Source: Paenibacillus rhizovicinus (GTDB lineage: Bacteria; Bacillota; Bacilli; Paenibacillales; Paenibacillaceae). Taken from it: a stretch of DNA of 64,000 nt. The notes under the pieces are model-generated. The model made no database searches and was not told the origin of the DNA. It was given only the letters and a program-made list of their open reading frames with translations. The position numbers and the translations under genes were made by a program. Of the stretch, positions 42,785 through 51,903 are shown piece by piece (within the stretch, counting starts at the first letter, position 1; each line of letters opens with the position of its first letter). The DNA lies in the NCBI RefSeq assembly GCF_010365285.1, contig NZ_CP048286.1:5179501-5243500 (forward strand). The letters are read 5' to 3'.

Positions 42785-44530
42785 ATGAAGAAAAAAATTG
42801 CAACCTTGTCAACAGCTATACTTGCAAGCGCATTGTTGTTATCTGCTTGCGGCAACAACAACGACAATGCAGGCGCCGCCAACTCGGCGGGAGCCAATCA
42901 GCCTGCCCCGAGCAATTCGGCGAACACGGCCGCGCCTGCCACGGATTCTGACGCTTCAGGGCTTGTCACCGCTTCGGACATGTCCAAACTGCCGGACATC
43001 GCCAAGCAGCGTACGGACACGATTATCGTCGGCTTGACCGATCCGAGCGGAGCGTTCACGCCGTACTTCCAGCAAAGCGGATACGATGGCAACGTTTCGT
43101 CCTTGCTGTACACGCCGCTTGTCAAAGTCGACGAAAAAGGACTTCCGATTCCGGGCTTAGCCGAGAAATGGGACGTATCCGCGGACAACCTGACTTATAC
43201 GTACCATCTCCGCCAGGGTCTGAAATTCAGCGACGGCACGCCGCTCACGGCTGACGATGTCGCCTTCACGTGGACGATTCTATACGACAAATCGTACGAT
43301 GGCGACTCTTTGGTAAACAGTCTGCATGTTCAAGGCGGCGACGCCTATAAAGCCGGGACGGCGACCAGCATCTCCGGGATCAAAGTCATCGATCCGCAGA
43401 CGGTTTCCGTCACGCTCGAGAAACCGAATGCCAGCGCGCTGACGCTGCTCGGATCGGACGTGCTGTCCAAGGCGTATTACGGCAAGGACTACAAGCAAGG
43501 GCAACTGGATTACATGAAGAAGCTGAGCGGAAGCCCCTTGGGTACCGGACCGTACAAGCTGGAGAAATTCATTCCTGGCCAGGAAGTCCGAATGATTGCG
43601 AACGAGAATTATTTCGACGGCAAACCGAAGACGGAGCATTTCATTTATAAGACAGCCCAAGGCGATACATGGCAGTATCTGGAGACGGGCGAGGTCGACT
43701 ATGCATCCTTCACGGCAACGCAGGAAAATATCGATAAGCTGAAAGCGCTCGGCTTCGTTAATATCCTTCCCTATACGCCGAGCACGTACGGCTATCTTCA
43801 ATTGAACCTGAAGCATCCGGCCTTGCAGGACAAGCTGGTCCGCCAAGCGCTCACCTACGGCTTGGATCGTCAAAGCATCTACGTGGACGCGGCGCAGGGC
43901 GCGGGCCAAGTCGCGAACATTCCTTCTTCGCCGATCTCGTGGTCGTATACGGAAGACGGTATCAACCCGTACAAGTATGATGCGGAGAAAGCCAAAGAAC
44001 TATTAGACCAAGCCGGCTGGAAAGCAGGCGCGGACGGCATTCGCGAGAAGGACGGCAAGAAGCTGACGGTTCACTTCCTGGGCTCCAAGAAGCCGGAAAC
44101 CGATATCTTCATTGCCGTGGCGAAAGAAGATTACGAAGCTTTGGGCATCAAATTCGAACCTGAAGTATTCGCGGATTTCAATGCGCTCGTCTCCAAGGTC
44201 GAAGGCGGCGATTACGATATGGCTTCCTTCTCCACGTCGCTCCTGACCGATCCGTCGGACGGCCTGCTCCAATTCGTCGACGGCGAAATTCCGGGCTACG
44301 ACAATCCGGCGTTCAAAGCGTTGTACGACAAGGGCTTGGCAACGTCGAATATCGACGAGCGCAAAGCCGTGTACAAAGATATTTACAAGCTGCTGAACGA
44401 CGAGCTGCCGGTCATCTTCACGAGTTATAAGAAAAGCGTGTATGCCTATAACGGACGGATTCAGAATCTAAGCGTCAGCCCGTTCAACGGCCTTGCTCCA
44501 AGCCTGCCGAGCTGGACGCTGAGCCAATAG
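42785..44530 (+). CDS. Peptide-type ABC transporter substrate-binding lipoprotein
   Basis: A 581-residue binding protein of the SBP_bac_5 (OppA/DppA) class. Lipobox LLSAC (Cys about 22) is followed by an Asn/Ala-rich linker. Body motifs: PLVKVDEKGLPIPGLAEKWD, YHLRQGLKFSDGTPLTADDV, and GTGPYKLEKFIPGQEV. Receptors of this class bind peptides, but also nickel, opines and oligosaccharides. First gene of a five-gene transporter operon with the GGAGGG ribosome site and a strong promoter upstream. Confidence 0.92.
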   Translation: MKKKIATLSTAILASALLLSACGNNNDNAGAANSAGANQPAPSNSANTAAPATDSDASGLVTASDMSKLPDIAKQRTDTIIVGLTDPSGAFTPYFQQSGYDGNVSSLLYTPLVKVDEKGLPIPGLAEKWDVSADNLTYTYHLRQGLKFSDGTPLTADDVAFTWTILYDKSYDGDSLVNSLHVQGGDAYKAGTATSISGIKVIDPQTVSVTLEKPNASALTLLGSDVLSKAYYGKDYKQGQLDYMKKLSGSPLGTGPYKLEKFIPGQEVRMIANENYFDGKPKTEHFIYKTAQGDTWQYLETGEVDYASFTATQENIDKLKALGFVNILPYTPSTYGYLQLNLKHPALQDKLVRQALTYGLDRQSIYVDAAQGAGQVANIPSSPISWSYTEDGINPYKYDAEKAKELLDQAGWKAGADGIREKDGKKLTVHFLGSKKPETDIFIAVAKEDYEALGIKFEPEVFADFNALVSKVEGGDYDMASFSTSLLTDPSDGLLQFVDGEIPGYDNPAFKALYDKGLATSNIDERKAVYKDIYKLLNDELPVIFTSYKKSVYAYNGRIQNLSVSPFNGLAPSLPSWTLSQ

Positions 44531-44598
44531 TAACGAACTAATCAAACGCGATTCCCTGCCGATCTCCGGGCGGGGAATCGCAGGTTAAGGAGTCGATT

Positions 44599-45552
44599 AT
44601 GAGCACGTACATTACGAAGCGGATCCTGTATATGATCGTCATTTTATTCGCGGCTTCCTTCTTGATCTTCTGCCTGTATGCCTTGACGCCGGGCGACTTC
44701 ATCACGGGCAATATCAAGCTGACGCCGGAACGCAAAGCGGAGCTTCGGGAGATCTACGGGCTGAACAAACCCGTGATCGAACGGTACGCGATCTGGATGA
44801 AGAACGCCTTCCACGGAGACTTCGGCTATTCGCTGTCGCAGCAGAAGCCCGTGCTCACTTTGTTTAACCAATACATCTGGAATTCATTCCTGCTCGCGGT
44901 CGTATCCACGTTCTTGACGTGGCTGATTGCCGTCGTCGTCGGCGTCGTCGCCGCGTACAAGCAGTACTCGTGGTTCGATACGATCGTCATGGTGGCGCTC
45001 TTCGCGGCGATGTCGATCCCGTCGTTCTTCATCGGCCTCTTCCTGATCAAGATGCTGGCCGTCGATTGGAAGTGGCTCCCTCCGGGCGGCATGCTGACGA
45101 CGGGAAGCAATTCGACGGGAATGGCTTACATCAAGGAAGTCATTCACCATATGATTCTTCCCGTGATGGTCATGACACTGCTCGGGGTCGGCTCTCTGAC
45201 GCGCTACTTCCGAAGCAACATGATCGACGTCATCAAGCAGGATTATATCCGCACGGCCCGCGCCAAGGGGTTGAAGGAGCGCAAGGTATTGTTCACTCAT
45301 GCGCTGCGCAACGCCTTGCTGCCGGCCATTACGCTGGTCGGTTTCGAGCTTCCCGCGCTGTTCGGCGGCTCGCTCATTATCGAGAAAATCTTCAACTGGC
45401 CGGGCATCGGACAGCTCTATATGCAATCCTTCAGTTTGCGGGATTATCCGCTGCTCATGGGATTCACCTTGTTTATCGCGATTTTGACCGTCATCGGAAC
45501 GCTGGTCTCGGACATTTTGTACCATGTCGCCGACCCGCGGGTCAGGCTGTAG
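44599..45552 (+). CDS. Peptide-type ABC permease, OppB/DppB type
   Basis: A 317-residue inner-membrane permease. It begins with the conserved STYITKRILYMIVILFAASF helix, then TPGDF and the LRSSYGLNKP-like motif EIYGLNKPVIERYAIWM. The EAA loop is DYIRTARAKGLKERKVLFTH, followed by LPAITLVGFELPALFGGSLI. It forms the heteromeric channel with the next gene product. GGTTAAGGAG precedes the ATG. Confidence 0.93.
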   Translation: MSTYITKRILYMIVILFAASFLIFCLYALTPGDFITGNIKLTPERKAELREIYGLNKPVIERYAIWMKNAFHGDFGYSLSQQKPVLTLFNQYIWNSFLLAVVSTFLTWLIAVVVGVVAAYKQYSWFDTIVMVALFAAMSIPSFFIGLFLIKMLAVDWKWLPPGGMLTTGSNSTGMAYIKEVIHHMILPVMVMTLLGVGSLTRYFRSNMIDVIKQDYIRTARAKGLKERKVLFTHALRNALLPAITLVGFELPALFGGSLIIEKIFNWPGIGQLYMQSFSLRDYPLLMGFTLFIAILTVIGTLVSDILYHVADPRVRL

Positions 45553-45565
45553 GAGGTCCATTCGG

Positions 45566-46504
45566 ATGTCAACGATACACAGAGAGGGGATTGCGGCTTT
45601 GTCGCCGTCCGAACCTAAACCCGTTAAACCTGTATATACGTCGCTATGGAGACAATCCGTAAGGCGACTGCTCAAGAATAAACTCGCCGTGTTCGGATTC
45701 GTCGTCGTGGCGTTCATGTTCGCGGCATGCTTCATCGGCCCGCTGTTCTCGCCGTACACGGACAACAAGATCCATATGGCCTTCATGAATAAAGCGCCGA
45801 GTCTCAAGCACTGGCTGGGCACGGACGCGCTTGGACGCGACGTGCTTACCCGCGTGCTGCAGGCGGGGAGAATCTCCTTGACGGTCGGCCTCGCTTCGAT
45901 GGTGCTGTCCGTCTTCGTGGGTTCGCTGCTTGGCGTCATCGCCGGCTACTATCGGGGCATCGTCGATCAGATCATCATGCGTCTGGCCGATCTGCTGCTA
46001 ACGATTCCAAGCTTGCCGCTTCTGTTCATCTTAGGCGCGCTGCTGTCGGAGTGGAAAGTGCCGACGGAATACCGCATGTACATCGTTATGCTGATGCTCA
46101 GCATCGTCGGGTGGCCGGGGCTAGCGAGGATGGTTCGCGGCCAAATGCTCAGCCTGCGGGAACGGGAGTACATGCAGGCGACCGTCGTCCTCGGTCTTCG
46201 CGACCGCCGGAAACTATTCAATCACTTGCTGCCGAACTTAGTGCCGCTGCTCATCGTCATTGCCACGTTAAATATCGGCGGAGCGATCCTGTACGAATCC
46301 GTTCTCAGCTATTTCGGACTCGGCGTGATGGCACCGACGCCGACATGGGGCAATATGATCGACGCGGCCAACAATATGATCGACTTCCAAGACCATCCGT
46401 GGCTTTGGATTCCGCCCGGTCTCTCGATATTCGCGACGGTCATCGCCATTAATATTTTCGGGGACGGGCTGCGGGATGTCTTGGACCCCAAGCAGAAAAG
46501 GTAG
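45566..46504 (+). CDS. Peptide-type ABC permease, OppC/DppC type
   Basis: A 312-residue permease. A short cytoplasmic head (residues 1-40) precedes the first helix [21 protein letters not shown], and [21 protein letters not shown] is the signature of the OppC branch. EAA-loop region [30 protein letters not shown] 45566 has AGGAGG at proper distance, 14 bp after the previous stop. Pairs with the OppB-type permease. Confidence 0.93.
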   Translation: MSTIHREGIAALSPSEPKPVKPVYTSLWRQSVRRLLKNKLAVFGFVVVAFMFAACFIGPLFSPYTDNKIHMAFMNKAPSLKHWLGTDALGRDVLTRVLQAGRISLTVGLASMVLSVFVGSLLGVIAGYYRGIVDQIIMRLADLLLTIPSLPLLFILGALLSEWKVPTEYRMYIVMLMLSIVGWPGLARMVRGQMLSLREREYMQATVVLGLRDRRKLFNHLLPNLVPLLIVIATLNIGGAILYESVLSYFGLGVMAPTPTWGNMIDAANNMIDFQDHPWLWIPPGLSIFATVIAINIFGDGLRDVLDPKQKR

Positions 46505-46516
46505 GTGTGCGCGAAC

Positions 46517-47500
46517 ATGAATAACGTTCTTGACATCACGAATTTAAGCACGCATTTCACGACCGAGGATGGCATCGTCCGCGCCGTCGACGACGTTAGT
46601 CTGCAGGTCCGCGAAGGCGAGATTGTCTGCATCGTCGGCGAGTCCGGCAGCGGGAAGAGCATCACGGCGATGTCGGTCATGGGCCTGGTCGAGGCGCCGG
46701 CGGGCCAGGTGGCCGGCGGAAGCATCGCATTCAACGGCGAAGACCTGCTGAAGCTGAGCCGCAACGAGCTTCGCACCATCCGGGGCAACGAGATCGCGAT
46801 GATTTTCCAAGAGCCGATGACCTCGCTCAATCCCGTGCTGCGGATCGGCGAGCAGCTGATGGAACCGCTCATGGAGCATCAGAAATTAAGCAAGAAAGCC
46901 GCGCGGAAGCGGGCGATCGAGCTGATCGGCGAAGTGGGCATCTCGCGCGCGGAGCAGATCGCGAATTCGTATCCGCATGAGCTGAGCGGCGGCATGCTGC
47001 AGCGCATCATGATCGCCATCGCTATCTCATGCGGCCCGAAGCTGCTCATCGCCGACGAGCCGACAACCGCGCTCGACGTTACGATACAGGCGCAGATTCT
47101 GGATATGCTGCGCCGCTTCAAGGAAGAATCGGGCATGTCCATTCTGCTCATTACGCATGACCTCGGCGTAGTGGCGGAGATGGCGGACTACGTGGTGGTC
47201 ATGTACTCGGGCAAGATCGTGGAGGAAGGCGAGGTTGTCGCGCTGTTCGAGAATCCGAAGCATCCCTACACGCAGGGCTTGCTGAAGTCCAAGCCGATTA
47301 TCAACCAGCGCCAAGAAGAACTGTATTCCATTCCGGGACAGGTTCCGAATCCGCTGGAGCTCGCGCCTTCATGCTATTTTCACGACCGGTGCGCGCATTG
47401 CATGGATATCTGCAGGACCAAGCAGCCCGCGTTGAAGGAAGTCGGGGATCAGCAGAAAGTCGCATGCTGGTTGTATGAGGAGGCGATTGCACATGTCTGA
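46517..47500 (+). CDS. Peptide-type ABC transporter ATPase, OppD/DppD type
   Basis: A 327-residue ATPase. Walker A is [10 protein letters not shown], the signature is [12 protein letters not shown], and Walker B with D-loop is [12 protein letters not shown]. The C-terminal oligopeptide-transporter extension with Cys ([21 protein letters not shown]) is complete and may hold an iron-sulfur cluster, as seen in some family members. ATG at 46517 follows AGGTAGGTG. It overlaps the next gene by 8 bp. Confidence 0.93.
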   Translation: MNNVLDITNLSTHFTTEDGIVRAVDDVSLQVREGEIVCIVGESGSGKSITAMSVMGLVEAPAGQVAGGSIAFNGEDLLKLSRNELRTIRGNEIAMIFQEPMTSLNPVLRIGEQLMEPLMEHQKLSKKAARKRAIELIGEVGISRAEQIANSYPHELSGGMLQRIMIAIAISCGPKLLIADEPTTALDVTIQAQILDMLRRFKEESGMSILLITHDLGVVAEMADYVVVMYSGKIVEEGEVVALFENPKHPYTQGLLKSKPIINQRQEELYSIPGQVPNPLELAPSCYFHDRCAHCMDICRTKQPALKEVGDQQKVACWLYEEAIAHV

Positions 47501-48467
47501 GGCACAACGGCCGTTGCTCGAGGTGAACGGGCTGAAGAAACATTTTCCGATCAAATCCGGTCTGCTGGGCCGCACGGTCGGCAGCGTGAAAGCCGTTGAC
47601 GATATCAGCTTTTCCATTAAGCAAGGCGAAACCTTCGGCCTTGTCGGCGAGTCGGGGAGCGGGAAGAGCACGGTAGGACGCACGATACTGCGGCTGACGG
47701 ACAAGACGGACGGCGAAGTGAAATTCAAGGGCGTCGATCTCTATGATTTGCCGCCGGAGGAGCTGCGCCGGCTTCGCCCCAAAATGCAGCTGATCTTCCA
47801 GGATCCGTACAGCTCGCTCAACCCCCGCGTGCGCATCGGCGACGCGATCGGCGAGGCGCTGCTCGACCACGGACTCGTGCCGCGCGAGGCCGTTCGCGAA
47901 CGGGTCATGGAGGTGCTGAATGCCTGCGGCTTGTCGGCGTATCACATCGATCGGTTCCCGCATGAATTCTCCGGCGGGCAGCGCCAGCGCATCGGAATCG
48001 CCCGGGCGCTCGTCTTGAATCCCGATCTGATCATCGCGGACGAGCCGGTCTCCGCGCTCGATGTATCGATTCAAGCGCAGATCATCAACTTGTTCCGCAA
48101 GATGCAGGAGACGCAAGGCTTGACGTATTTATTCATATCCCATGATCTAAGCGTCGTGGAGCACCTCTGCTCGCATATCGGCGTGATGTATCTCGGTTCG
48201 ATGATGGAGACCGCTTCGCGCGACGAGCTGTTCCGCAATCCGCTGCATCCGTACACGAAAGCGCTGCTGTCCGCCGTGCCGATCCCGATTCCGAAGCTGA
48301 AGCGCGAACGAATCGTGCTGAGCGGGGAGCTGCCGAACCCCGCGGATCCGCCGTCCGGCTGCAAGTTTCATACGCGCTGTCCGTTCGCCGTTGCCCGCTG
48401 CCGGGAGGAAGTGCCGCTGTTCCGAAACGTCGGAAACGATCACAGCGTCGCTTGTCATCTCGTATGA
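47493..48467 (+). CDS. Peptide-type ABC transporter ATPase, OppF/DppF type
   Basis: A 324-residue ATPase. Walker [13 protein letters not shown], signature FSGGQRQRIGIARAL, Walker B LIIADEPVSALD, H-loop FISHDLS. The C-terminal Cys extension (CKFHTRCPFAVARCREEVPLF) is present. GAGGAGG precedes the ATG, inside the end of the previous gene. The stop overlaps the ATG of a small unknown gene. Confidence 0.93.
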   Translation: MSEAQRPLLEVNGLKKHFPIKSGLLGRTVGSVKAVDDISFSIKQGETFGLVGESGSGKSTVGRTILRLTDKTDGEVKFKGVDLYDLPPEELRRLRPKMQLIFQDPYSSLNPRVRIGDAIGEALLDHGLVPREAVRERVMEVLNACGLSAYHIDRFPHEFSGGQRQRIGIARALVLNPDLIIADEPVSALDVSIQAQIINLFRKMQETQGLTYLFISHDLSVVEHLCSHIGVMYLGSMMETASRDELFRNPLHPYTKALLSAVPIPIPKLKRERIVLSGELPNPADPPSGCKFHTRCPFAVARCREEVPLFRNVGNDHSVACHLV

Positions 48468-48949
48468 GCGGCGTCATGACGAAGCTGCCCCAGCTCTATG
48501 CGCTGCAGCTGGAGAGATTGATCGCGCACGGGCTTCGGGAGGAGCGGATCCTTGAACTGCTTCGCTCCGGCAGCGAAGCCGAGCTTGCGGCGTTAGTCAA
48601 TCCGGAGGTGAAGTGGGAGCGGCTGATAACGTACGCGCAGGATAACCGGCAGACCCTGGAGAAGGCAGTACGGCACGGGTACAGCTTCCCGTTCATCACG
48701 ATCGGCGGCATCAAGAGCCTGCTGGCGATAAAGTTCGGAAGGCAAGAGGCTGCGGATTATAGCTTCGGCGGCGACCGGATAGAAGGGCTTCGGCTGCACG
48801 CTTCGGAGCATGATCTGCTGAGAGCCATGCTGCCGTCATATTGGGTCTTTACCCGGGCAGCCGCGAGCCTTCCGGATGATAACGTGGAGATTTCGATCGC
48901 GCTTCGGGGTCTGGCAGAGTCGAGGGGCGATGGAAACGCGGGGGAATAA
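48464..48949 (+). CDS. Unknown small protein coupled to the Opp-type operon
   Basis: A 161-residue cytoplasmic-looking protein I do not recognise. It overlaps the ATPase gene by 4 bp (ATGA), so it is surely translated with the transporter. It is predicted helical and charged at the N-terminus (LQLERLIAHGLREERILELL), with a central YSFPFITIGGIKSLLAIKFG segment too polar to be a membrane helix for certain. It ends at a terminator shared with the convergent TetR gene. Function not known; a role in substrate handling or in the transporter is possible. Confidence 0.75.
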   Translation: MSGVMTKLPQLYALQLERLIAHGLREERILELLRSGSEAELAALVNPEVKWERLITYAQDNRQTLEKAVRHGYSFPFITIGGIKSLLAIKFGRQEAADYSFGGDRIEGLRLHASEHDLLRAMLPSYWVFTRAAASLPDDNVEISIALRGLAESRGDGNAGE

Positions 48950-49059
48950 GTTCAAGTTCATAAATGAAGTCAGGTGACGACTATTCGAGGAATTGTTCTG
49001 TTCTAAGCCGCAAACGACCGCCGGGAACACGAACAGTACAACGTTTATACCTGAACAAC

Positions 49060-49103
49060 AAGGAGTCAGCCCTGGACCGGCATAGATCCAGGGCTGGCTC
49101 CTT
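49060..49103. terminator. Shared terminator of convergent genes
   Basis: AAGGAG-T-CAGCCCTGGA pairs with TCCAGGGCTG-G-CTCCTT around a 10-base loop; T-runs are weak on both sides. Confidence 0.75.
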
Positions 49104-49166
49104 GTCATGATGATCGCTTGCCGAGCCTGCATCGTCGGCCATAACAAACAGAAGCGTATCCGCCCG

Positions 49167-49865
49167 TCAGTCCGGGTCCACGGGCAGAGCGGCGGCCGAT
49201 GACAGTTCAAACTTGGTCAGATCCGGGTTCGTGCGGACGAACTGCGACATGAATTGCATGAGATAGATTAAGGTATGCTCGGGGTCAACGCCCCATTGCT
49301 TCTGAATCAGATGTCCTCTCGTAGCCATGCGCAGCACCATGCTGATCAGCGTGTTCTGGATCATCGTCTCCAGGACGATCGGATCGAAGACGTTATGCAG
49401 CGAGCCGTCCCGCATGCCTTCCTCGATGGCGGCTTTGAATTTCTCGCCGCGGTCCTCCATGGAGTTCTTATACCGCTTGCGCAGCTCTTCGGACGGAAAG
49501 GAGCTGCGGTAGAAGTGGTCGAACATCCCGATAAACCGCAGATGATCGGGCTGTTCGCGATAAAGCTGCAGCCAGCCGTTCATCATGATGCCGAGCTTGT
49601 CCGCGCCCGTCTTGCCGGAATTGCCGTCCACCTCGAAATACCACGAAATCTCGTTCATGATTTTGATTTGAATCTCGAACACGATTTCGTGAATGGAATT
49701 GAAATATTTATAAAGCGTGACTCTGCTGACACCCGCCTTTGCCACGATATCGACCATCGTGATTTGAGCCATATCCTTCTCCAGGAAGAGTTCCCTGGCG
49801 GCCTCCAAGATTTGATCACGCCGCTTCATGCGTATTTCGTCTAATTCTTCTTCCCATGTTTTCAA
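49167..49865 (-). CDS. TetR-family regulator
   Basis: A 232-residue repressor-type protein. The HTH is ARELFLEKDMAQITMVDIVAKAG followed by VSRVTLYKYFNSIHEIVFE (about residues 20-65); the rest is a helical ligand-binding domain. It diverges from the second Opp/Dpp-type operon, whose promoter carries a 6-9-6 inverted repeat overlapping its -35 box, so it likely represses that operon and itself. The start is a TTG at 49865 with AGGG upstream; an ATG at 49829 is the alternative. Confidence 0.87.
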   Translation of the reverse strand: MKTWEEELDEIRMKRRDQILEAARELFLEKDMAQITMVDIVAKAGVSRVTLYKYFNSIHEIVFEIQIKIMNEISWYFEVDGNSGKTGADKLGIMMNGWLQLYREQPDHLRFIGMFDHFYRSSFPSEELRKRYKNSMEDRGEKFKAAIEEGMRDGSLHNVFDPIVLETMIQNTLISMVLRMATRGHLIQKQWGVDPEHTLIYLMQFMSQFVRTNPDLTKFELSSAAALPVDPD

Positions 49866-49973
49866 CGCGACCCTGCCTCTTTTCTATGCAGTCTGAGTAC
49901 CAGTTACATTCGGGGAAATAGCTGGCTAATCCTCCAATGACGTTCATTATACCTTTTATTCGACAGGATATGA

Positions 49974-49994
49974 ACAGTGTATAAATAACTGTTT
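49974..49994. promoter_or_regulatory. TetR operator candidate
   Basis: AACAGT (49974-49979) and ACTGTT (49989-49994) are perfect complements separated by 9 bp, overlapping the -35 box at 49993. Position and spacing suit the divergent TetR regulator. Confidence 0.55.
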
Positions 49995-50021
49995 ACAAAG
50001 TGTTAGCAGGGTTGTATGATG
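49993..50021 (+). promoter_or_regulatory. Sigma-A type promoter of the Opp/sulfatase operon
   Basis: TTTACA (49993-49998), 17-bp spacer, TATGAT (50016-50021). The expected RNA start is near 50028, leaving a leader of about 150 nt before the start codon. Confidence 0.75.
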
Positions 50022-50081
50022 TTACCATCAGCTGAATAACCGACTATTCTTATAGGATATAAATCTACCGGACATCCGGAG

Positions 50082-50134
50082 ACACAATGCATCAGCGGCC
50101 GCAAGCGGCGCTTGATTTGCATTGTGTTTTTTTA
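50082..50134 (+). terminator. Intrinsic terminator inside the operon leader (attenuator-like)
   Basis: ACACAATGCA (50082-50091) pairs with TGCATTGTGT (50118-50127), with an inner GC stem (GCCGC/GCGGC type), followed by seven T. It lies between the promoter at 49993 and the gene at 50181, on the same strand, so transcripts would end unless read-through is controlled. Confidence 0.75.
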
Positions 50135-50180
50135 TTAGACGGTTGAACGGCAGTTCATGAATGATGGAGGGTTATAAGAA

Positions 50181-51887
50181 ATGAGCATGCAACCACTGAA
50201 AGCACCGCGTTTGAAAAGGTTTCTTCCGCTCGGCATTGCCGCGCTGCTATCCGCTGCTTTGCTTACGAGCTGCGGCAACAACGCGAACAACTCGCCTGCT
50301 GCGGGCAATTCGACGGAGAAGGCCGGTTCGGAAACGGTCCCGTCCGACAATGCGGCCAAAGCAGAGAAAATCTCCTACCGGCTCGGCGACATTATCAATC
50401 AGGAACAGGTCAACAACTTCAATCCGTATTTGAAAACCGGCAATTATCGTCCGCTGTTCGATTATGTTTACGATTCGCTGTTTTACTTTAATCCGGTCAA
50501 GGGCGAGCTGATCAATCGGTTGGCGACCGATGGCGGAACTTGGTCCGCGGACGGAAAGACGTTCACGGTGAAACTCAATACGGCGGCCAAGTGGCATGAC
50601 GGGCAGCCTTTCACGGCGGACGACGTGGTCTATACGTTCCAAGCGCTCAAGGATCATCCTGTTCTGGATTCCTATCAGCTTTGGAGCGATACCCGGCTCA
50701 GCAAGGTTACGGCGAGCGGTGCGGATACGGTCGTATTCGAACTGAACGGCACGTTCCCTTCCCTGCCGAACTACCTGTCTACGGTATATATTGTGCCGAA
50801 GCATGTGTTCGAGAAAGAAAATCCGGAGACGTTCTTGAACAAGACGCCGATCGGCACGGGGGCATTTGCGTTCAAAAGCATCAACGAGAGCGCCGTTTTA
50901 TTGGCTGCCAACGCGGATTACTTCTTGGGCGCGCCGAAGATCAGCGAATTGGTGCTGCAGCGATTCAAGGACTCGCCGGCGATCACGCTGTCGCTGCAGA
51001 AAGGCGAGATACAGGGCACGACCGGTACCATCGCAATGCCGAGCCTGCCGAAACTGCTGGAGAACAAGGATAACAAGCTTCAGCAGTTCCCGGGACTGTC
51101 GACCTTCGCGGTTATTATCAACAACGACAAGCCGGGTTTGAAAGATCCCGCCGTACGCAAGGCGATTCAGCAGGCGATCAATCGCCAAGAGATCGTGGAC
51201 AAAGGAGAGATGGGAGCCGCGACGCTCGGCAATCCGGGCTTCTTGTCGCAAGGATTCGGCAGTCTGGTGGACGCGGACCTGCAGAAGTCGCCTTCGGCGC
51301 AGTTTAGCATCGAGCAGGCGAACAAGACATTGAGCGATGCGGGCTACAAGAAGAACGGCAAAGGCATCTACGAGAAAGACGGCGTGAAGCTCTCCTTCGT
51401 GTATTACATGGCAGCGAATGCCCCGGCGCAGAACAAGGAAGGCACGATGATTACCGACTGGCTGAAGCAGGCGGGAATCGAGACGTCCATTAAACTCGTT
51501 ACCTGGCCGGAATTGACGAGCTTGGCCACCGCAGGCAACTACGATCTCGTTCAGAACGGCATTACCGTCCCGCCGGATCCGCAGGCGGCGCTTGAAGTGT
51601 TCCATAGCAAGATGACGGCTCCGATCGGCAAGAACGCGCCCGGCCTGAACTGGGAACGATTCAAGGATGCCCAGGTCGATCAATGGCTCGACCAAGCTTC
51701 GGCGGCCGGCGCTGACCAGCGCGCGGAGCTGTACAAGAAAGTGCAGGACCGCATTGCGGAGCTGGCGCCGATCGTCACGCTGTACAGCACGGGCAAGACG
51801 CCATATAGCGAAACAGCCTTCACGGGCTATGATACGTCCGTTCCCGCAACCTCCGTCATCTCGCTTGCCAAGGTAACAAAGAAATAA
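50181..51887 (+). CDS. Peptide-type ABC transporter substrate-binding lipoprotein
   Basis: A 568-residue SBP_bac_5 class receptor. Signal plus lipobox LLTSC (Cys about 32), then an Asn/Ala/Ser linker. Family blocks: GGTWSADGKTFTVKLNTAAK, WHDGQPFTADDVVYTFQALK, and NKTPIGTGAFAFKSI. It differs clearly from the receptor at 42785, so the two importers probably have different substrates. First gene of a seven-gene operon ending in two sulfatases, which hints at a sulfated substrate. Ribosome site GGAGG upstream. Confidence 0.92.
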   Translation: MSMQPLKAPRLKRFLPLGIAALLSAALLTSCGNNANNSPAAGNSTEKAGSETVPSDNAAKAEKISYRLGDIINQEQVNNFNPYLKTGNYRPLFDYVYDSLFYFNPVKGELINRLATDGGTWSADGKTFTVKLNTAAKWHDGQPFTADDVVYTFQALKDHPVLDSYQLWSDTRLSKVTASGADTVVFELNGTFPSLPNYLSTVYIVPKHVFEKENPETFLNKTPIGTGAFAFKSINESAVLLAANADYFLGAPKISELVLQRFKDSPAITLSLQKGEIQGTTGTIAMPSLPKLLENKDNKLQQFPGLSTFAVIINNDKPGLKDPAVRKAIQQAINRQEIVDKGEMGAATLGNPGFLSQGFGSLVDADLQKSPSAQFSIEQANKTLSDAGYKKNGKGIYEKDGVKLSFVYYMAANAPAQNKEGTMITDWLKQAGIETSIKLVTWPELTSLATAGNYDLVQNGITVPPDPQAALEVFHSKMTAPIGKNAPGLNWERFKDAQVDQWLDQASAAGADQRAELYKKVQDRIAELAPIVTLYSTGKTPYSETAFTGYDTSVPATSVISLAKVTKK

Positions 51888-51903
51888 AGAGGAGCTATCC
51901 CCG

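Noticed and set aside
50028-50134. Known riboswitch (TPP, ykkC-type, T-box, cobalamin) in the Opp/sulfatase leader
   Set aside because: None of the conserved core motifs of these classes could be found; only the terminator is clear.
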